The notes under the pieces were generated by a model, which was given only the letters and a program-made list of their open reading frames with translations, was not told the DNA's origin and did no database searches. The translations under genes were made by a program, and so were the position numbers. A DNA stretch of 64,000 nucleotides from Streptomyces formicae. Its GTDB lineage: Bacteria > Actinomycetota > Actinomycetes > Streptomycetales > Streptomycetaceae. Position 1 is the first letter of the stretch. The number at the start of each line of letters is the position of its first letter. The stretch spans positions 7,750,001 through 7,814,000 of the forward strand of contig NZ_CP071872.1 in the NCBI RefSeq assembly GCF_022647665.1, given 5' to 3'. Below, one piece after another: positions 24,644 to 33,040 of this stretch.

Positions 24644-26047
24644 ATGACGAGCACGATCAACGGCGGCATCTCCTTCTGGTACGCGGACGCCGGCATCCCC
24701 GCCCCCAGGGAGCCCCTGCCGGGCGACGCGTCCGCCGACGTCTGCATCGTCGGCGGCGGATACACCGGGCTGTGGACGGCGTACTACCTCAAGAAGGCCG
24801 TCCCCTTCCTCAACATCACCGTCCTGGAAGCCGCGTTCTGCGGATACGGCGCCTCCGGCCGCAACGGCGGCTGGCTCTACAACGGCATCGCAGGCCGCGA
24901 CCGCTACGCCCGGCTGCACGGCCACGACGCCGCCGTACGCCTCCAGCAGGCCATGAACGACACGGTCACCGAAGTCATACGCACCGCCGCCGCCGAACAC
25001 ATCGACGCCGACATCCACCAGGGCGGCGTACTCGAAGTCGCCTACACCCCGGCCCAGCTCAGCCGGCTCAGGAACTTCCACGCCGTCGAGATCGCCTTCG
25101 GCGAGAAGGACCGCGTACTCCACGGCGCCCGCGAGACCGCCGGCCGCATCCGCATCGCCGGAGCCGTCGGCTCCAGCTGGACCCCGCACGGCGCACGCCT
25201 CCACCCCGTCAAGCTCGTCAAGGGACTCGCCACCGCCGTCGAAGCGCTCGGCGTCACCATCCACGAGTCCACGCCGGTGACCGAGATCCGGCCCAAGCAC
25301 GCCGTCACCCCCTACGGCACCGTCCGCGCCCCGTACATCCTGCGCTGCACCGAGGGGTTCACCCCCGCCCTCAAGGGCCACAAGCGCTCCTGGCTTCCCA
25401 TGAACTCCTCCATGATCGCCACCGAGCCGCTCCCCGCCGCCCTCTGGGACCAGATCGGCTGGGAAGGCCGCGAGACCCTCGGCGACATGGCCCACGCCTA
25501 CATGTACGCCCAGCGCACCGCCGACGACCGGATCGCGCTCGGCGGCCGGGGCGTCCCCTACCGCTACGGCTCACGTGCCGCCACCACCGACAACGCAGGC
25601 CGCACCCAGCCCGCCACGATCGACGCCCTGCGCGCCGTCCTCACCCGCTTCTTCCCCCAGCTCGCCGGCGTCCGCATCGACCACGCCTGGTCCGGCGTCC
25701 TCGGCGTCCCCCGCGACTGGTGCGCCACCGTCACCCTCGACCGCTCCACCGGCCTCGGCTGGGCCGGCGGCTACGTCGGCTCCGGCGTCGCCACCGCCAA
25801 CCTCGCCGCCCGCACCCTGCGCGACCTCGTCCAGCAGGACGCCGGCCAGTCGGGCCCGACCGACCTCACCGCCCTGCCCTGGGTCAACCACAAGGTCCGC
25901 AAATGGGAACCCGAACCCCTCCGCTGGCTCGGCGTCCACGCCCTCTACGCGGCCTACCGCACCGCCGACCGCCGCGAACTCACCGCCCACACCACCCACA
26001 CCGACCGCCTGGCGACCCTCGCGGACAAGATCTCCGGCCGCCACTGA
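24644..26047 (+). CDS. FAD-dependent oxidoreductase (DAO/glycine-oxidase-like)
   Basis: This 467-residue protein has an N-terminal dinucleotide fold DVCIVGGGYTGLWTAYYL near residue 32 (GxGxxG) and GASGRNGGWLYNG, the flavin-contact motif of the DAO family. GWAGGYVGSGVATANLAART near the C-terminus closes the FAD site. Relatives oxidise amine groups of amino acids or polyamines, such as gamma-glutamylputrescine. It is divergent from the kinase-like gene. The repeat-rich island begins directly after it. Confidence 0.9.
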   Translation: MTSTINGGISFWYADAGIPAPREPLPGDASADVCIVGGGYTGLWTAYYLKKAVPFLNITVLEAAFCGYGASGRNGGWLYNGIAGRDRYARLHGHDAAVRLQQAMNDTVTEVIRTAAAEHIDADIHQGGVLEVAYTPAQLSRLRNFHAVEIAFGEKDRVLHGARETAGRIRIAGAVGSSWTPHGARLHPVKLVKGLATAVEALGVTIHESTPVTEIRPKHAVTPYGTVRAPYILRCTEGFTPALKGHKRSWLPMNSSMIATEPLPAALWDQIGWEGRETLGDMAHAYMYAQRTADDRIALGGRGVPYRYGSRAATTDNAGRTQPATIDALRAVLTRFFPQLAGVRIDHAWSGVLGVPRDWCATVTLDRSTGLGWAGGYVGSGVATANLAARTLRDLVQQDAGQSGPTDLTALPWVNHKVRKWEPEPLRWLGVHALYAAYRTADRRELTAHTTHTDRLATLADKISGRH

Positions 26048-26153
26048 CAGGCCGCCAGACGGTCCGGCGGGCCCGCCGGACCGCCGGGGCCACAGCGAAA
26101 AGCCGCGCCTGCGGCAACCAGCAGAGCGGGTGGCGGCAGTCCAGTCCACAGGG

Positions 26154-26467
26154 CATCTACTAATTCCTCACCCTCTAGTAGGTGGACTGGTAGATCTAGT
26201 AGTTGCCACAGGAACCACCGAGGGCAGCCAAGAACGAGCAGGTCAGCAGGCGTCCAGTCGCAGGTGTCACCCACCCCCGACAGGGGCACATCTACTAGTT
26301 CCTCGCAATCTAGTAGGTGAACTGGTAGATCTAGTAGTTACAGGGCAGGCGCCGAGCGCCTATCCGACGCGAGTCGCGACACGGCGCACTCAAGTTTGAC
26401 TTCAAGCCTCTCGACCAGATCACCCCTCGACCCGCTCCATCTACTAACCTCTTAGGGACTAGTAGTT
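26154..26467. repeat. Two 51-base direct repeats and a partial third upstream of fic
   Basis: Copies at 26154-26204 and 26289-26339 agree at 46 of 51 bases. Each contains CTACTA, TAGTAG and the block GGTAGATCTAGTAGTT, so the units also hold inverted CTACTAG/CTAGTAG elements. A shorter third copy (CATCTACTAACC to ACTAGTAGTT) spans 26438-26467. The 486-base gap 26048-26533 contains no gene. The units could be operators of the Fic gene or recombination sites. Confidence 0.85.
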
Positions 26468-26533
26468 CGGCTCGATGGGCAACACGCAACACCACCGTCG
26501 GTCGGTCGTTGATCGCACCTAAAGGAGGAGTAG

Positions 26534-27877
26534 ATGCAGAAGCCGCCACCACCACCAAATTTCTTCGAATTGTTCAAAAAGGTGGTGAGCTCAGACCCGA
26601 ATAAGCTGACCGAAATCCTCAAGGCTATCCCAAATGGCCCATCGGACCCGTATCTTCCGTGGGACAAGATTCGATTCAAGACGCCTCCAGGCGAACTGAA
26701 TAGAGAGGAGTGGTGGCTGGGGATCAAGTTCGTACGGCAGCAAATGCAGCGAACGCTTCCCTTAATGGGCAAGGGAGGCAAGGATTTCACGTTCGCACTT
26801 CCCGACGTGGTACTAAAAGCGTTGGAAGAAATCAACCGCGACACCAGTGGCCAGATCACAATTAGCGAGCAGGTGACGAATCCAGTAACAAAGGATCGAT
26901 ATCTCGTCAACTCGCTCATCGAAGAGGCGATTAGCTCAAGCCAGCTTGAAGGCGCGGCCACCACTCGGCGGGTAGCCAAGGAAATGATCCGTACGGGTCG
27001 ACCGCCCAGAGATCGTGACGAACGCATGATCCTTAACAACTACGAAGCCATGCGCTTCATTGGCAAAATTCGCGACGAGCAGCTTACCCCTGAACTGATC
27101 TGCGAGATCCATCGCATTGTCACGAAGGGGACGCTCTCCAATCCGGACGCTGCTGGCAGGTTCCAGCTACCAGGCGAGGAGCGCATCGGCGTATTCACAG
27201 ACACTGGCCTTGAGCTGCATGAGCCGCCCGACGCTGCGGAGTTGCCGGAGCGGGTCGGAAGGCTCTGCGATTTCGCTAACGGCGACATCGACGATGGATA
27301 CGTTCCACCCGTCCTACGCGCCATCACTTTGCATTTCATGATGGGATATGAACACCCATTTGAAGATGGAAATGGCCGGACCGCGCGAGCACTCTTTTAC
27401 TGGTCCATGCTTAACCAAGGATACTGGCTGACGGAATTTATCGTAATATCGACCATTCTGAAGAAGGCACCGTCTCGGTATGCCCGAAGTTACTTGTACG
27501 CGGAAGACGAGAACGACCTAACTTACTTCCATCTGTATCAGATCGAAGTTCTGCAGCGGGCAATCAAGCAACTCCACCAATACCTTGCCGACAAGATGAG
27601 CGAGCTGCGGAGGATGCAAGAATCCATCTCTGCGGCGCCGACCCTGTTTAACCCCAGGCAGGTTGCCATTTTGGAGCGTGCGCTTAAGTCTTCTGGGGCC
27701 AGGTTTACGGCGAAGTCACACAAGGTAAGCCACGACATTGTCTATGAGACTGCCCGCCAGGATCTCATGAGTCTCGAGAAGCTCGGACTCCTGAATAGAG
27801 AGCGGAAGGGGCGAGAGTTTGTTTGGACTCCAGCACGAAACCTTCAAGAAGTGCTGCGCCGATTGGACGATCACTAA
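26534..27877 (+). CDS. Fic-domain protein (class II, N-terminal inhibitory helix)
   Basis: This 447-residue protein has a Fic motif HPFEDGNGRTAR at about residues 274-285, complete for AMP transfer from ATP. An inhibitory (S/T)xxxEG motif, SSSQLEG near residue 134, lies before the Fic domain, as in class II Fic enzymes that autoinhibit. A C-terminal winged helix (around FTAKSHKVSHDIVYETARQD) suggests DNA binding or self-regulation. A very strong ribosome site (AAAGGAGGAG) precedes the ATG. Codon use has many A/T-ending codons, unlike neighbours, which suggests transfer. Confidence 0.93.
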   Translation: MQKPPPPPNFFELFKKVVSSDPNKLTEILKAIPNGPSDPYLPWDKIRFKTPPGELNREEWWLGIKFVRQQMQRTLPLMGKGGKDFTFALPDVVLKALEEINRDTSGQITISEQVTNPVTKDRYLVNSLIEEAISSSQLEGAATTRRVAKEMIRTGRPPRDRDERMILNNYEAMRFIGKIRDEQLTPELICEIHRIVTKGTLSNPDAAGRFQLPGEERIGVFTDTGLELHEPPDAAELPERVGRLCDFANGDIDDGYVPPVLRAITLHFMMGYEHPFEDGNGRTARALFYWSMLNQGYWLTEFIVISTILKKAPSRYARSYLYAEDENDLTYFHLYQIEVLQRAIKQLHQYLADKMSELRRMQESISAAPTLFNPRQVAILERALKSSGARFTAKSHKVSHDIVYETARQDLMSLEKLGLLNRERKGREFVWTPARNLQEVLRRLDDH

Positions 27878-27884
27878 GTCAGAC

Positions 27885-27907
27885 GAGGTCGGTGGAGTCT
27901 CAATGGC
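27885..27907. repeat. Direct repeat, left copy flanking the barstar gene
   Basis: GAGGTCGGTGGAG, then TCTCAATGGC, is repeated with one change at 28378-28400. The two copies bracket the barstar-like gene. Confidence 0.8.
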
Positions 27908-28069
27908 CGAGTCAAGCCCTGCCTGCCAGGCTCGGTGCACTTGCTTGTAAGACGCCGTATGCGGATGCGTGCTGACCTGTGAGGGCATTGACCTGCGGGG
28001 CAGCGGTGGCCTCCCCCTCGTTCCCCTTCCGATCGGGCACGGAAGGGGCATGCACTGAGACCATGCCGC

Positions 28070-28339
28070 ATGGTCATTATCGATGTCAGCACCACCCGTG
28101 ATGCGCGACAGCTCCATACCACCCTGAGTCAGTCGCTCGGCTTCCCCTCGTTTTACGGGATGAACTGGGACGGCTTCTGGGATGCGGTCACGGGCCTGGT
28201 GGACATGCCGGATCACGTCCGCTTCCTCGGATGGGGGAGCCTGGCTGAGCACCTGCCACACGACGCTGAGCTACTGCGGGCAGCTCTCGACCGCTTCCGG
28301 CATCAGTACCGCCCCGACTTCGTAGCCGAGTACCGATAG
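28070..28339 (+). CDS. Barstar-like ribonuclease inhibitor
   Basis: This 89-residue protein has the barstar fold signature SLGFPSFYGMNWDGFWDAVTG, corresponding to the barnase-binding helix and loop, including the acidic residues that plug the RNase active site. Barstar family proteins neutralise barnase-type RNases, including toxin domains of polymorphic toxins. No barnase gene is in the window, so it is an orphan immunity gene. An 8-bp hairpin (CCCCTTCC/GGAAGGGG, 28024-28049) precedes it, with no clear ribosome site. Confidence 0.88.
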   Translation: MVIIDVSTTRDARQLHTTLSQSLGFPSFYGMNWDGFWDAVTGLVDMPDHVRFLGWGSLAEHLPHDAELLRAALDRFRHQYRPDFVAEYR

Positions 28340-28377
28340 GTGCCACGGCGCACCCTGGGCTGGTCAGCGACAGTCCA

Positions 28378-28400
28378 GAGGTCGGTGGAGCCTCAATGGC
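28378..28400. repeat. Direct repeat, right copy flanking the barstar gene
   Basis: This is the partner of 27885-27907 (22 of 23 bases identical), 39 bases after the barstar stop. The bracketed unit of about 490 bases looks like a small cassette. Confidence 0.8.
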
Positions 28401-29108
28401 TTCAACGATCTTGAAATCCGTCGTCGCAGCGACGTCACCTGTGGGTTCATTCCCATGCCCACCGCACGTGAACGGCCCCTGACCGCGGCTCCCTGCCTTG
28501 GCGGGCACGATAGGGGCACGTTGTCAGACGTCGTTGTCGGCAGTCATGGCGACTTTCCCATGCTCCCCTATGTTGTCTAGGCCCAGCGTCAAGCATCACC
28601 TGGGACCAGAACGTCAGGCATCAGCTGAGATCCGACAGCGGTCAGGCGCTTGTTTTGGTGCTCGTCGCCATCCGAGTTGTGGCTCGCCCAGGACCTCGCT
28701 GCCGATGTGCGCGGCGAGCTCTTGGGCCCGGGGCAGATCACCAAGCTTGCCCACGTGGACGAAGACGGTGTGATGCTCGGTCGACCGGCCCAACTGAGCG
28801 TGCTCGCTAAGGAACACGGCTTGGACTCCGTCGTACTGCCCCGACCCGTACTGATCCGCTTCCGGTTCATCCGGCCACCTGCCATGCCAGGCGATGGCGG
28901 CCATGCCCTGGCCAAGAGCCCTCACGAAGCGCCCCTCCACGCTTCTTCTCGGAACGTCCTCCAAGACATGTCTGTCGCCGTAACGTCGAGGCATCACCAC
29001 CGTCGAACCAGCGGCCATTTCGTCACCCTGACGTGAATGCTGCCCAATCCTGCACAGCAGCCCGTGTCGGTCTGAGACCCTGAAGGCCGATCGAGAGGGG
29101 CCGCAGGT
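28401..29108. other. 708-base gap with a doubtful reading frame
   Basis: A plus-strand frame from 28650 to 29036 (128 codons) keeps fairly high G/C at third positions and includes ADVRGELLGPGQITKLAHVD, but no family is recognised and no ribosome site is visible. It could be an eroded gene. GTTGTCAGACGTCGTTGTC at 28520-28538 recurs with two changes near the tRNA (33815-33833). Nothing else is supported. Confidence 0.5.
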
Positions 29109-29642
29109 ATGGAGTGGAAGACCCACGGTGAGCGACAGATCTACACGAACCAATGGGTGAATCTGTGTCTGGTCGACGTCCAGCAGCCTGACGGACGCAG
29201 GTGGGAGTACCACGTGGTGCGCTTGCGGCACTTGGCTGTGGCCGCGGTGGTCAACGACCGCCAGGAGGTGCTCATGATGTGGCGGCACCGCTTCATCACG
29301 GACTCGTGGGCCTGGGAGTTGCCCATGGGCCTGGTCGAGGAGGGCGAGACTCCTGAGGAGGCGGCGGCCCGGGAAGTCCTGGAGGAGACAGGCTGGCGTC
29401 CTGGTCCCATCAAGCCTTTGGTCTACGCGGAGCCGGCCAACGGGATCACCGACTCCCAACACCATGTCTTCCGTGTCGATGGCGCTACCTACGCCGGGCC
29501 GCCTACGGAGAAGAACGAGTCCGACCGCATCGAGTGGATCCCGCTCTCTGAGGTGCGGGGCATGATCGACCGTCGGGAGATCGTGAGCAGTGGATCGCTC
29601 GTGGGTCTGCTGTACCTGCTCATGGATGAAGCGATCCACTGA
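29109..29642 (+). CDS. NUDIX hydrolase
   Basis: This 177-residue protein has a complete Nudix box at residues 74-96: Gly74, Glu80, then REVLEETGW with the metal-binding glutamates. The N-terminal EWKTHGERQIYTNQWVNL and RWEYHVVRL resemble ADP-ribose or nucleoside-diphosphate-sugar pyrophosphatases. Its 3' end overlaps the convergent XRE-TPR gene by 23 bases, so the two messages are complementary at their ends. NUDIX plus XRE-TPR pairs recur in streptomycetes, where the NUDIX substrate is unknown. Confidence 0.92.
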   Translation: MEWKTHGERQIYTNQWVNLCLVDVQQPDGRRWEYHVVRLRHLAVAAVVNDRQEVLMMWRHRFITDSWAWELPMGLVEEGETPEEAAAREVLEETGWRPGPIKPLVYAEPANGITDSQHHVFRVDGATYAGPPTEKNESDRIEWIPLSEVRGMIDRREIVSSGSLVGLLYLLMDEAIH

Positions 29643-30960
29643 CTGGCGGGAGGACTTCCCGTAGCCGTGCCTCAAAGGCCAGAGCTACTGGCTCACAGCG
29701 GTGTGGGACCAACTGGTCGTAGAACTCTCTGAGGTGGCCGGTTACTCGCTCCGAAGTCACCGCTGACGCCGACTCCAGAGCCTGTGTGGCCGTGTGACAC
29801 GCCTGCTCAAGCTTGCCCTGATCCAGCTGCGTACGGGCCAGCCAGAACGCGTGGAACGCGCGGCCCCTGTGATTGGTGCGGTTCTCCCTGCGCAAGGCGT
29901 CCGCGATCAGGCGCTCAGCGGTCGTGGCCTCACCCAGGCGGCCGTGTGCGATGCCGGTGTCCACGATCAGCTTCGGTTCGTCGAAGTAGGACACCCACAA
30001 AGGATCAGGGTCACTCGGCTGAATCCGCTCGAACTGGTGGTGCGCTTCCGAGATGGCCCCATGAGTGGAGATCTGATTGCCGAGGGAGGCATGGGCGAAG
30101 GCTTCACGCATGGAGAGCATTGACAGGACGCGCGGGGTGGTGCCGCGGGCCGAGCGGGCATGGTCCTGGGCAGCGGTTACGAGTGCCAGGGAGTCCGCGG
30201 GCTTGTCCTGGTAGGTCGCTTGCAGGCTCATGCAGGCAAGGACGTTGGCCATGAACTGCCCGTCGCCGATCTCCTTGGACAGTTTCAGAGCCTCGGTGAA
30301 ATATGCACGGGCCTGGTTGTACTGGCGGGCGTCAAAGTAAGTCCAGCCGGTAAGCCGTGCCAGCTCGGCGGCGACCCCGTACAGGCCGTTCTGAATGGGG
30401 GTTCGTCGGCTCTCCTTCAAGAGTCCGACTACATGACGGAGTTGGCCGACAATGGCCGGCCTCAGGGCCTCGCCACCGTGCTGGTCGTCGCGTCGCCAGT
30501 AGTCCTCGATCGAGGACCGGAATGCCTCGAGTGTGGCCGCGCTCAGACCGGTCTGTTGCGTGAGTGCAAGGATGCTGTCCACATCGGGGCTCGGCAGTGA
30601 CTCGGGCGCCTGCCGATCCGGCTCAGGCGCTTGCGGTACCTCGCGATCGGTGACGACGAGTGCCGCAGGCGTTTCCCACGGTCGCCTGGCGAGCCCGAGC
30701 ATGTGGCCTGGGATGCGCAAGCCGTCCGCGATGCGCTCGATGACGTCCATGTGCAGCAACTGACGGCGACCGGCGATGACTTCACCGACACGGCTGGGGG
30801 TCAGATCGCATCTTCTCGCGATCATCGAGGGATAGATGCCCGCTTTCGCCTTCACCAGCCGGAAGACCCTGGTGAAGTCCCGAACCCGACACGCCCTGAT
30901 CATCTCGGGATTGGTGAGCAAACCGGCAGGTAACTCCTGCGGCCGGGAGGGCTGGGGCAT
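29620..30960 (-). CDS. XRE-family regulator with TPR-like sensor domain
   Basis: This 446-residue protein has a helix-turn-helix near residues 33-85 (GIYPSMIARRCDLTPSRVGEVI). A proline-rich linker follows, then a helical TPR-like region from about 150 to 430, including ARQYNQARAYFTEALKLSKE and LADALRRENR-type helices. It resembles streptomycete regulators in which the TPR domain binds a peptide or small signal. It is divergent from the four small genes at 31083-32916 and convergent with the NUDIX gene, so it probably controls this locus. Confidence 0.87.
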   Translation of the reverse strand: MPQPSRPQELPAGLLTNPEMIRACRVRDFTRVFRLVKAKAGIYPSMIARRCDLTPSRVGEVIAGRRQLLHMDVIERIADGLRIPGHMLGLARRPWETPAALVVTDREVPQAPEPDRQAPESLPSPDVDSILALTQQTGLSAATLEAFRSSIEDYWRRDDQHGGEALRPAIVGQLRHVVGLLKESRRTPIQNGLYGVAAELARLTGWTYFDARQYNQARAYFTEALKLSKEIGDGQFMANVLACMSLQATYQDKPADSLALVTAAQDHARSARGTTPRVLSMLSMREAFAHASLGNQISTHGAISEAHHQFERIQPSDPDPLWVSYFDEPKLIVDTGIAHGRLGEATTAERLIADALRRENRTNHRGRAFHAFWLARTQLDQGKLEQACHTATQALESASAVTSERVTGHLREFYDQLVPHRCEPVALAFEARLREVLPPVSGSLHP

Positions 30961-31082
30961 CGGCGGGCTCCCACGTGAGGGCTACGCAACGTCGCTGATT
31001 CTCTACCTCTCGTGATGTTACCCAAGTTGGGTAATCAGCCGGGCCTTCTGGCGGCGGCCCCCGAATCGGGACCCTCCTGTGT

Positions 31083-31313
31083 ATGGCGAGCAACCAGCAG
31101 ACCAGGCCAGGCATCGGTGAACTGGCGAAGGACAGCGCCAGGGGACGTATCGGCGTCGTCATGGGTGAAGTCGGCGGCCGTGTGCAAATACGACCGATCG
31201 GCGGCGGCATGGAGTGGGATGCCATGCCGGACAACGTGGTGGTGCCGAGTGCGCGGGAGGAACTGAGTGCCCGCCTTGCCGTAAGGAACGGCAACAGTCG
31301 GGGCGGTCTGTGA
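31083..31313 (+). CDS. Small conserved streptomycete protein, 76 residues
   Basis: This soluble protein, rich in Gly, Arg and Val, begins MASNQQTRPGIGELAKDSAR and contains MGEVGGRVQIRPIGGGMEWD. No family is named here with certainty. It has no signal peptide. The stop overlaps the next ATG (TGATG), so the 32-residue membrane peptide is translationally coupled. It is the first gene of a probable four-gene operon. Confidence 0.7.
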   Translation: MASNQQTRPGIGELAKDSARGRIGVVMGEVGGRVQIRPIGGGMEWDAMPDNVVVPSAREELSARLAVRNGNSRGGL

Positions 31314-31411
31314 TGCGCGTCATTGGCCGGTATGCCGGGGTCATCTTCATCATCTGCATCAGCGCCTCGTGCGGCTTGGTGATCGGGATGGCCCTCGGAA
31401 CCAGCAACTAG
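31313..31411 (+). CDS. 32-residue single-pass membrane peptide
   Basis: This tiny gene begins ATG CGC GTC and encodes MRVIGRYAGVIFIICISASC, then GLVIGMALGTSN: a basic N-terminus and one hydrophobic helix. It is coupled by a one-base stop/start overlap to the 76-residue gene. Such micro-proteins often act as membrane toxins, regulators or transporter subunits; which applies here cannot be told. Confidence 0.65.
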   Translation: MRVIGRYAGVIFIICISASCGLVIGMALGTSN

Positions 31412-31565
31412 ACCGGTCCGCCCTGGACGGGTGCCGACTCAGCGGCTCCCCCGTCCCCGTTCAGGACGGGCCATCCATGCCCGATCCCCGGTCGTCTATG
31501 AGCCGAGCTCGGCGGCCGGGGCGGGAGGCAAGTGCCAACCACGCCTCACACAAGGAGATGTACGC

Positions 31566-32009
31566 ATGACCGCAACGGCGAACGACCAGAGGACCGGCCG
31601 TCTGGTGGCCGGCGAGGAACTGTTCGAGAGCCTCGCCCACTTCGTGGTCATCCACGACGGACAGACCGCCCAGCGTGCCGCGCAGATCGCGGACCAGGCC
31701 GTTGCCTTCCTGGTGACCGCGGCCACCGCCACCGTCCCGATGGTCCCGTCCGATGACGTGGACCTCGGCCTCCACGCGCTCATCCTGCACACGAAGGAGT
31801 ACGCCGAACTCTGCGAGAAGTACGCGGGCCGCTTCCTCCACCACAACCCGAAGCCCGGTGGAGGAAGCCGTGACCCCGAGCTGGTCGCCGCCTCGGCGCA
31901 CGCCATGAAGGCGGCAGGGTTCATGGTCTTCGACGACCTGTGGACCGTGAACGGCGAGAACCTGGCGCAGTGCGACTCGGACTGCGGCCGCCCGTACGGT
32001 CAGGCATAG
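31566..32009 (+). CDS. Glycine-rich-domain-like (GRDP-type) hypothetical protein
   Basis: This 147-residue protein contains DLGLHALILHTKEYAELCEK, then YAGRFLHHNP, matching the WHxHIL-x-TxEYxxFC pattern of the GRDP-like family (PF07173), with a conserved His/Cys arrangement. The C-terminus has CDSDCGRPYG, a CxxxC pair that could bind metal. AAGGAG precedes the ATG at 31566. It lies between the small membrane gene and the kinase gene. Its function is unknown. Confidence 0.72.
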   Translation: MTATANDQRTGRLVAGEELFESLAHFVVIHDGQTAQRAAQIADQAVAFLVTAATATVPMVPSDDVDLGLHALILHTKEYAELCEKYAGRFLHHNPKPGGGSRDPELVAASAHAMKAAGFMVFDDLWTVNGENLAQCDSDCGRPYGQA

Positions 32010-32079
32010 CCCCCGGCAACAGCGTCGCGGCCGGCCTTCGCTGAAGGTCGGCCGCACCGCCAGGAAGGAGAAGCAAACC

Positions 32080-32916
32080 TTGCCCGACTCACCCCCTGAA
32101 CTTCCAATCGTGGTGCTCGACGCGCTCATGCCCACGTCACAACGCCTCGTGCTCAACCGCCGGGGCTCCTCCGTCTGGGATGTGGAAGGCAATCGCGGCC
32201 GGTACGCAGTGAAGCTCGGGTATCCGATCGAAGCCACCCCCGAGTGGCCGGCCCAACCCTGGACCGCGCTCGCCCCCGCGCGTGAGGGTGCCGTCCTCCA
32301 CCGACTCGGTACTGACGACATCGCATACGGAGAGTGGGAACGCGGTACGTGGAACATCCAGCCATGGCGTGAAGGGCCCGACCTGTACCAGCTCTGGGAG
32401 CCATGCCGTAGGCAAGTCTCGTCCGTCGAGCCACACGCCAGCGTGGCTCTGGGCTGCGTCGAGGCACTGGCCGAACTCCACGCCAAGGGATGGGCACACG
32501 GTGACATACAGCCCGCACACTTCATCATCGGACCGGAACGGACACACCTCATCGATCTCGCGCTGGCCCGGGGCGGACACGTACCCGAAGGGTACGACTT
32601 CCCGTTCCGCGGATGCCTCGTCCACTACGAAGCACCGGAGATCTCCCGCAGCGTGCTCGCCACGGGCGAGGCCGAGCCGACACAGGAAGCCGACATCTAT
32701 GCCCTCGGCGCCTCCCTGCTCATCTCCGCCACCGGGCGGCGCGCGGTCGAGTATCCGGACGACGCACCACGCCCGGTTCAGCGGCAGGCGGTCGCCAAAG
32801 GACACCACCGGCCCGTGACAGTGCCCGGCGAACTCGGCAACTTGATCGAGGCCATGCTCAGCCCCACACCCGAAGAGCGACCCACCATCACCGAGGCGGT
32901 CAACGCCCTGAACTGA
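32080..32916 (+). CDS. Serine/threonine kinase-like protein
   Basis: This 278-residue protein has a kinase-like fold: RYAVKLGYP gives the ATP-binding lysine, HGDIQPAHFIIG near residue 140 is the catalytic loop (Asp present, usual HRD changed to HGD), and HLIDLALAR replaces DFG with DLA. YEAPEI is the APE-like motif. Metal-binding Asp is retained, so activity is plausible but not certain. A TTG start at 32080 is preferred, with GGAAGGAG ten bases upstream. It has no transmembrane helix. It ends the small operon starting at 31083. Confidence 0.8.
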   Translation: MPDSPPELPIVVLDALMPTSQRLVLNRRGSSVWDVEGNRGRYAVKLGYPIEATPEWPAQPWTALAPAREGAVLHRLGTDDIAYGEWERGTWNIQPWREGPDLYQLWEPCRRQVSSVEPHASVALGCVEALAELHAKGWAHGDIQPAHFIIGPERTHLIDLALARGGHVPEGYDFPFRGCLVHYEAPEISRSVLATGEAEPTQEADIYALGASLLISATGRRAVEYPDDAPRPVQRQAVAKGHHRPVTVPGELGNLIEAMLSPTPEERPTITEAVNALN

Positions 32917-33040
32917 TCACGACGACGCGCCGGGTGTCCCGGCGCGCTGACGAACGTGATCGGTTGCCGGCATTGGGTACTTCCATGCTGTACAGCGATG
33001 AACCGCCGGAGCAGTTGAAGGGAGCCGGACGCACATCCAT

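Noticed and set aside
23485..26163. 892-codon plus-strand frame across the APH-like and FAD genes
   Set aside because: The protein is an Arg/Pro/His-rich shadow; the genes on the correct frames carry full domain motifs.
26154..26467. Repeats as a CRISPR array
   Set aside because: Only two full units about 135 bases apart, internally structured, with no cas genes; spacing and number do not fit.
28650..29036. 128-codon plus-strand frame in the island
   Set aside because: Not called as a gene: no ribosome site and no recognised family; described only as a doubtful frame.
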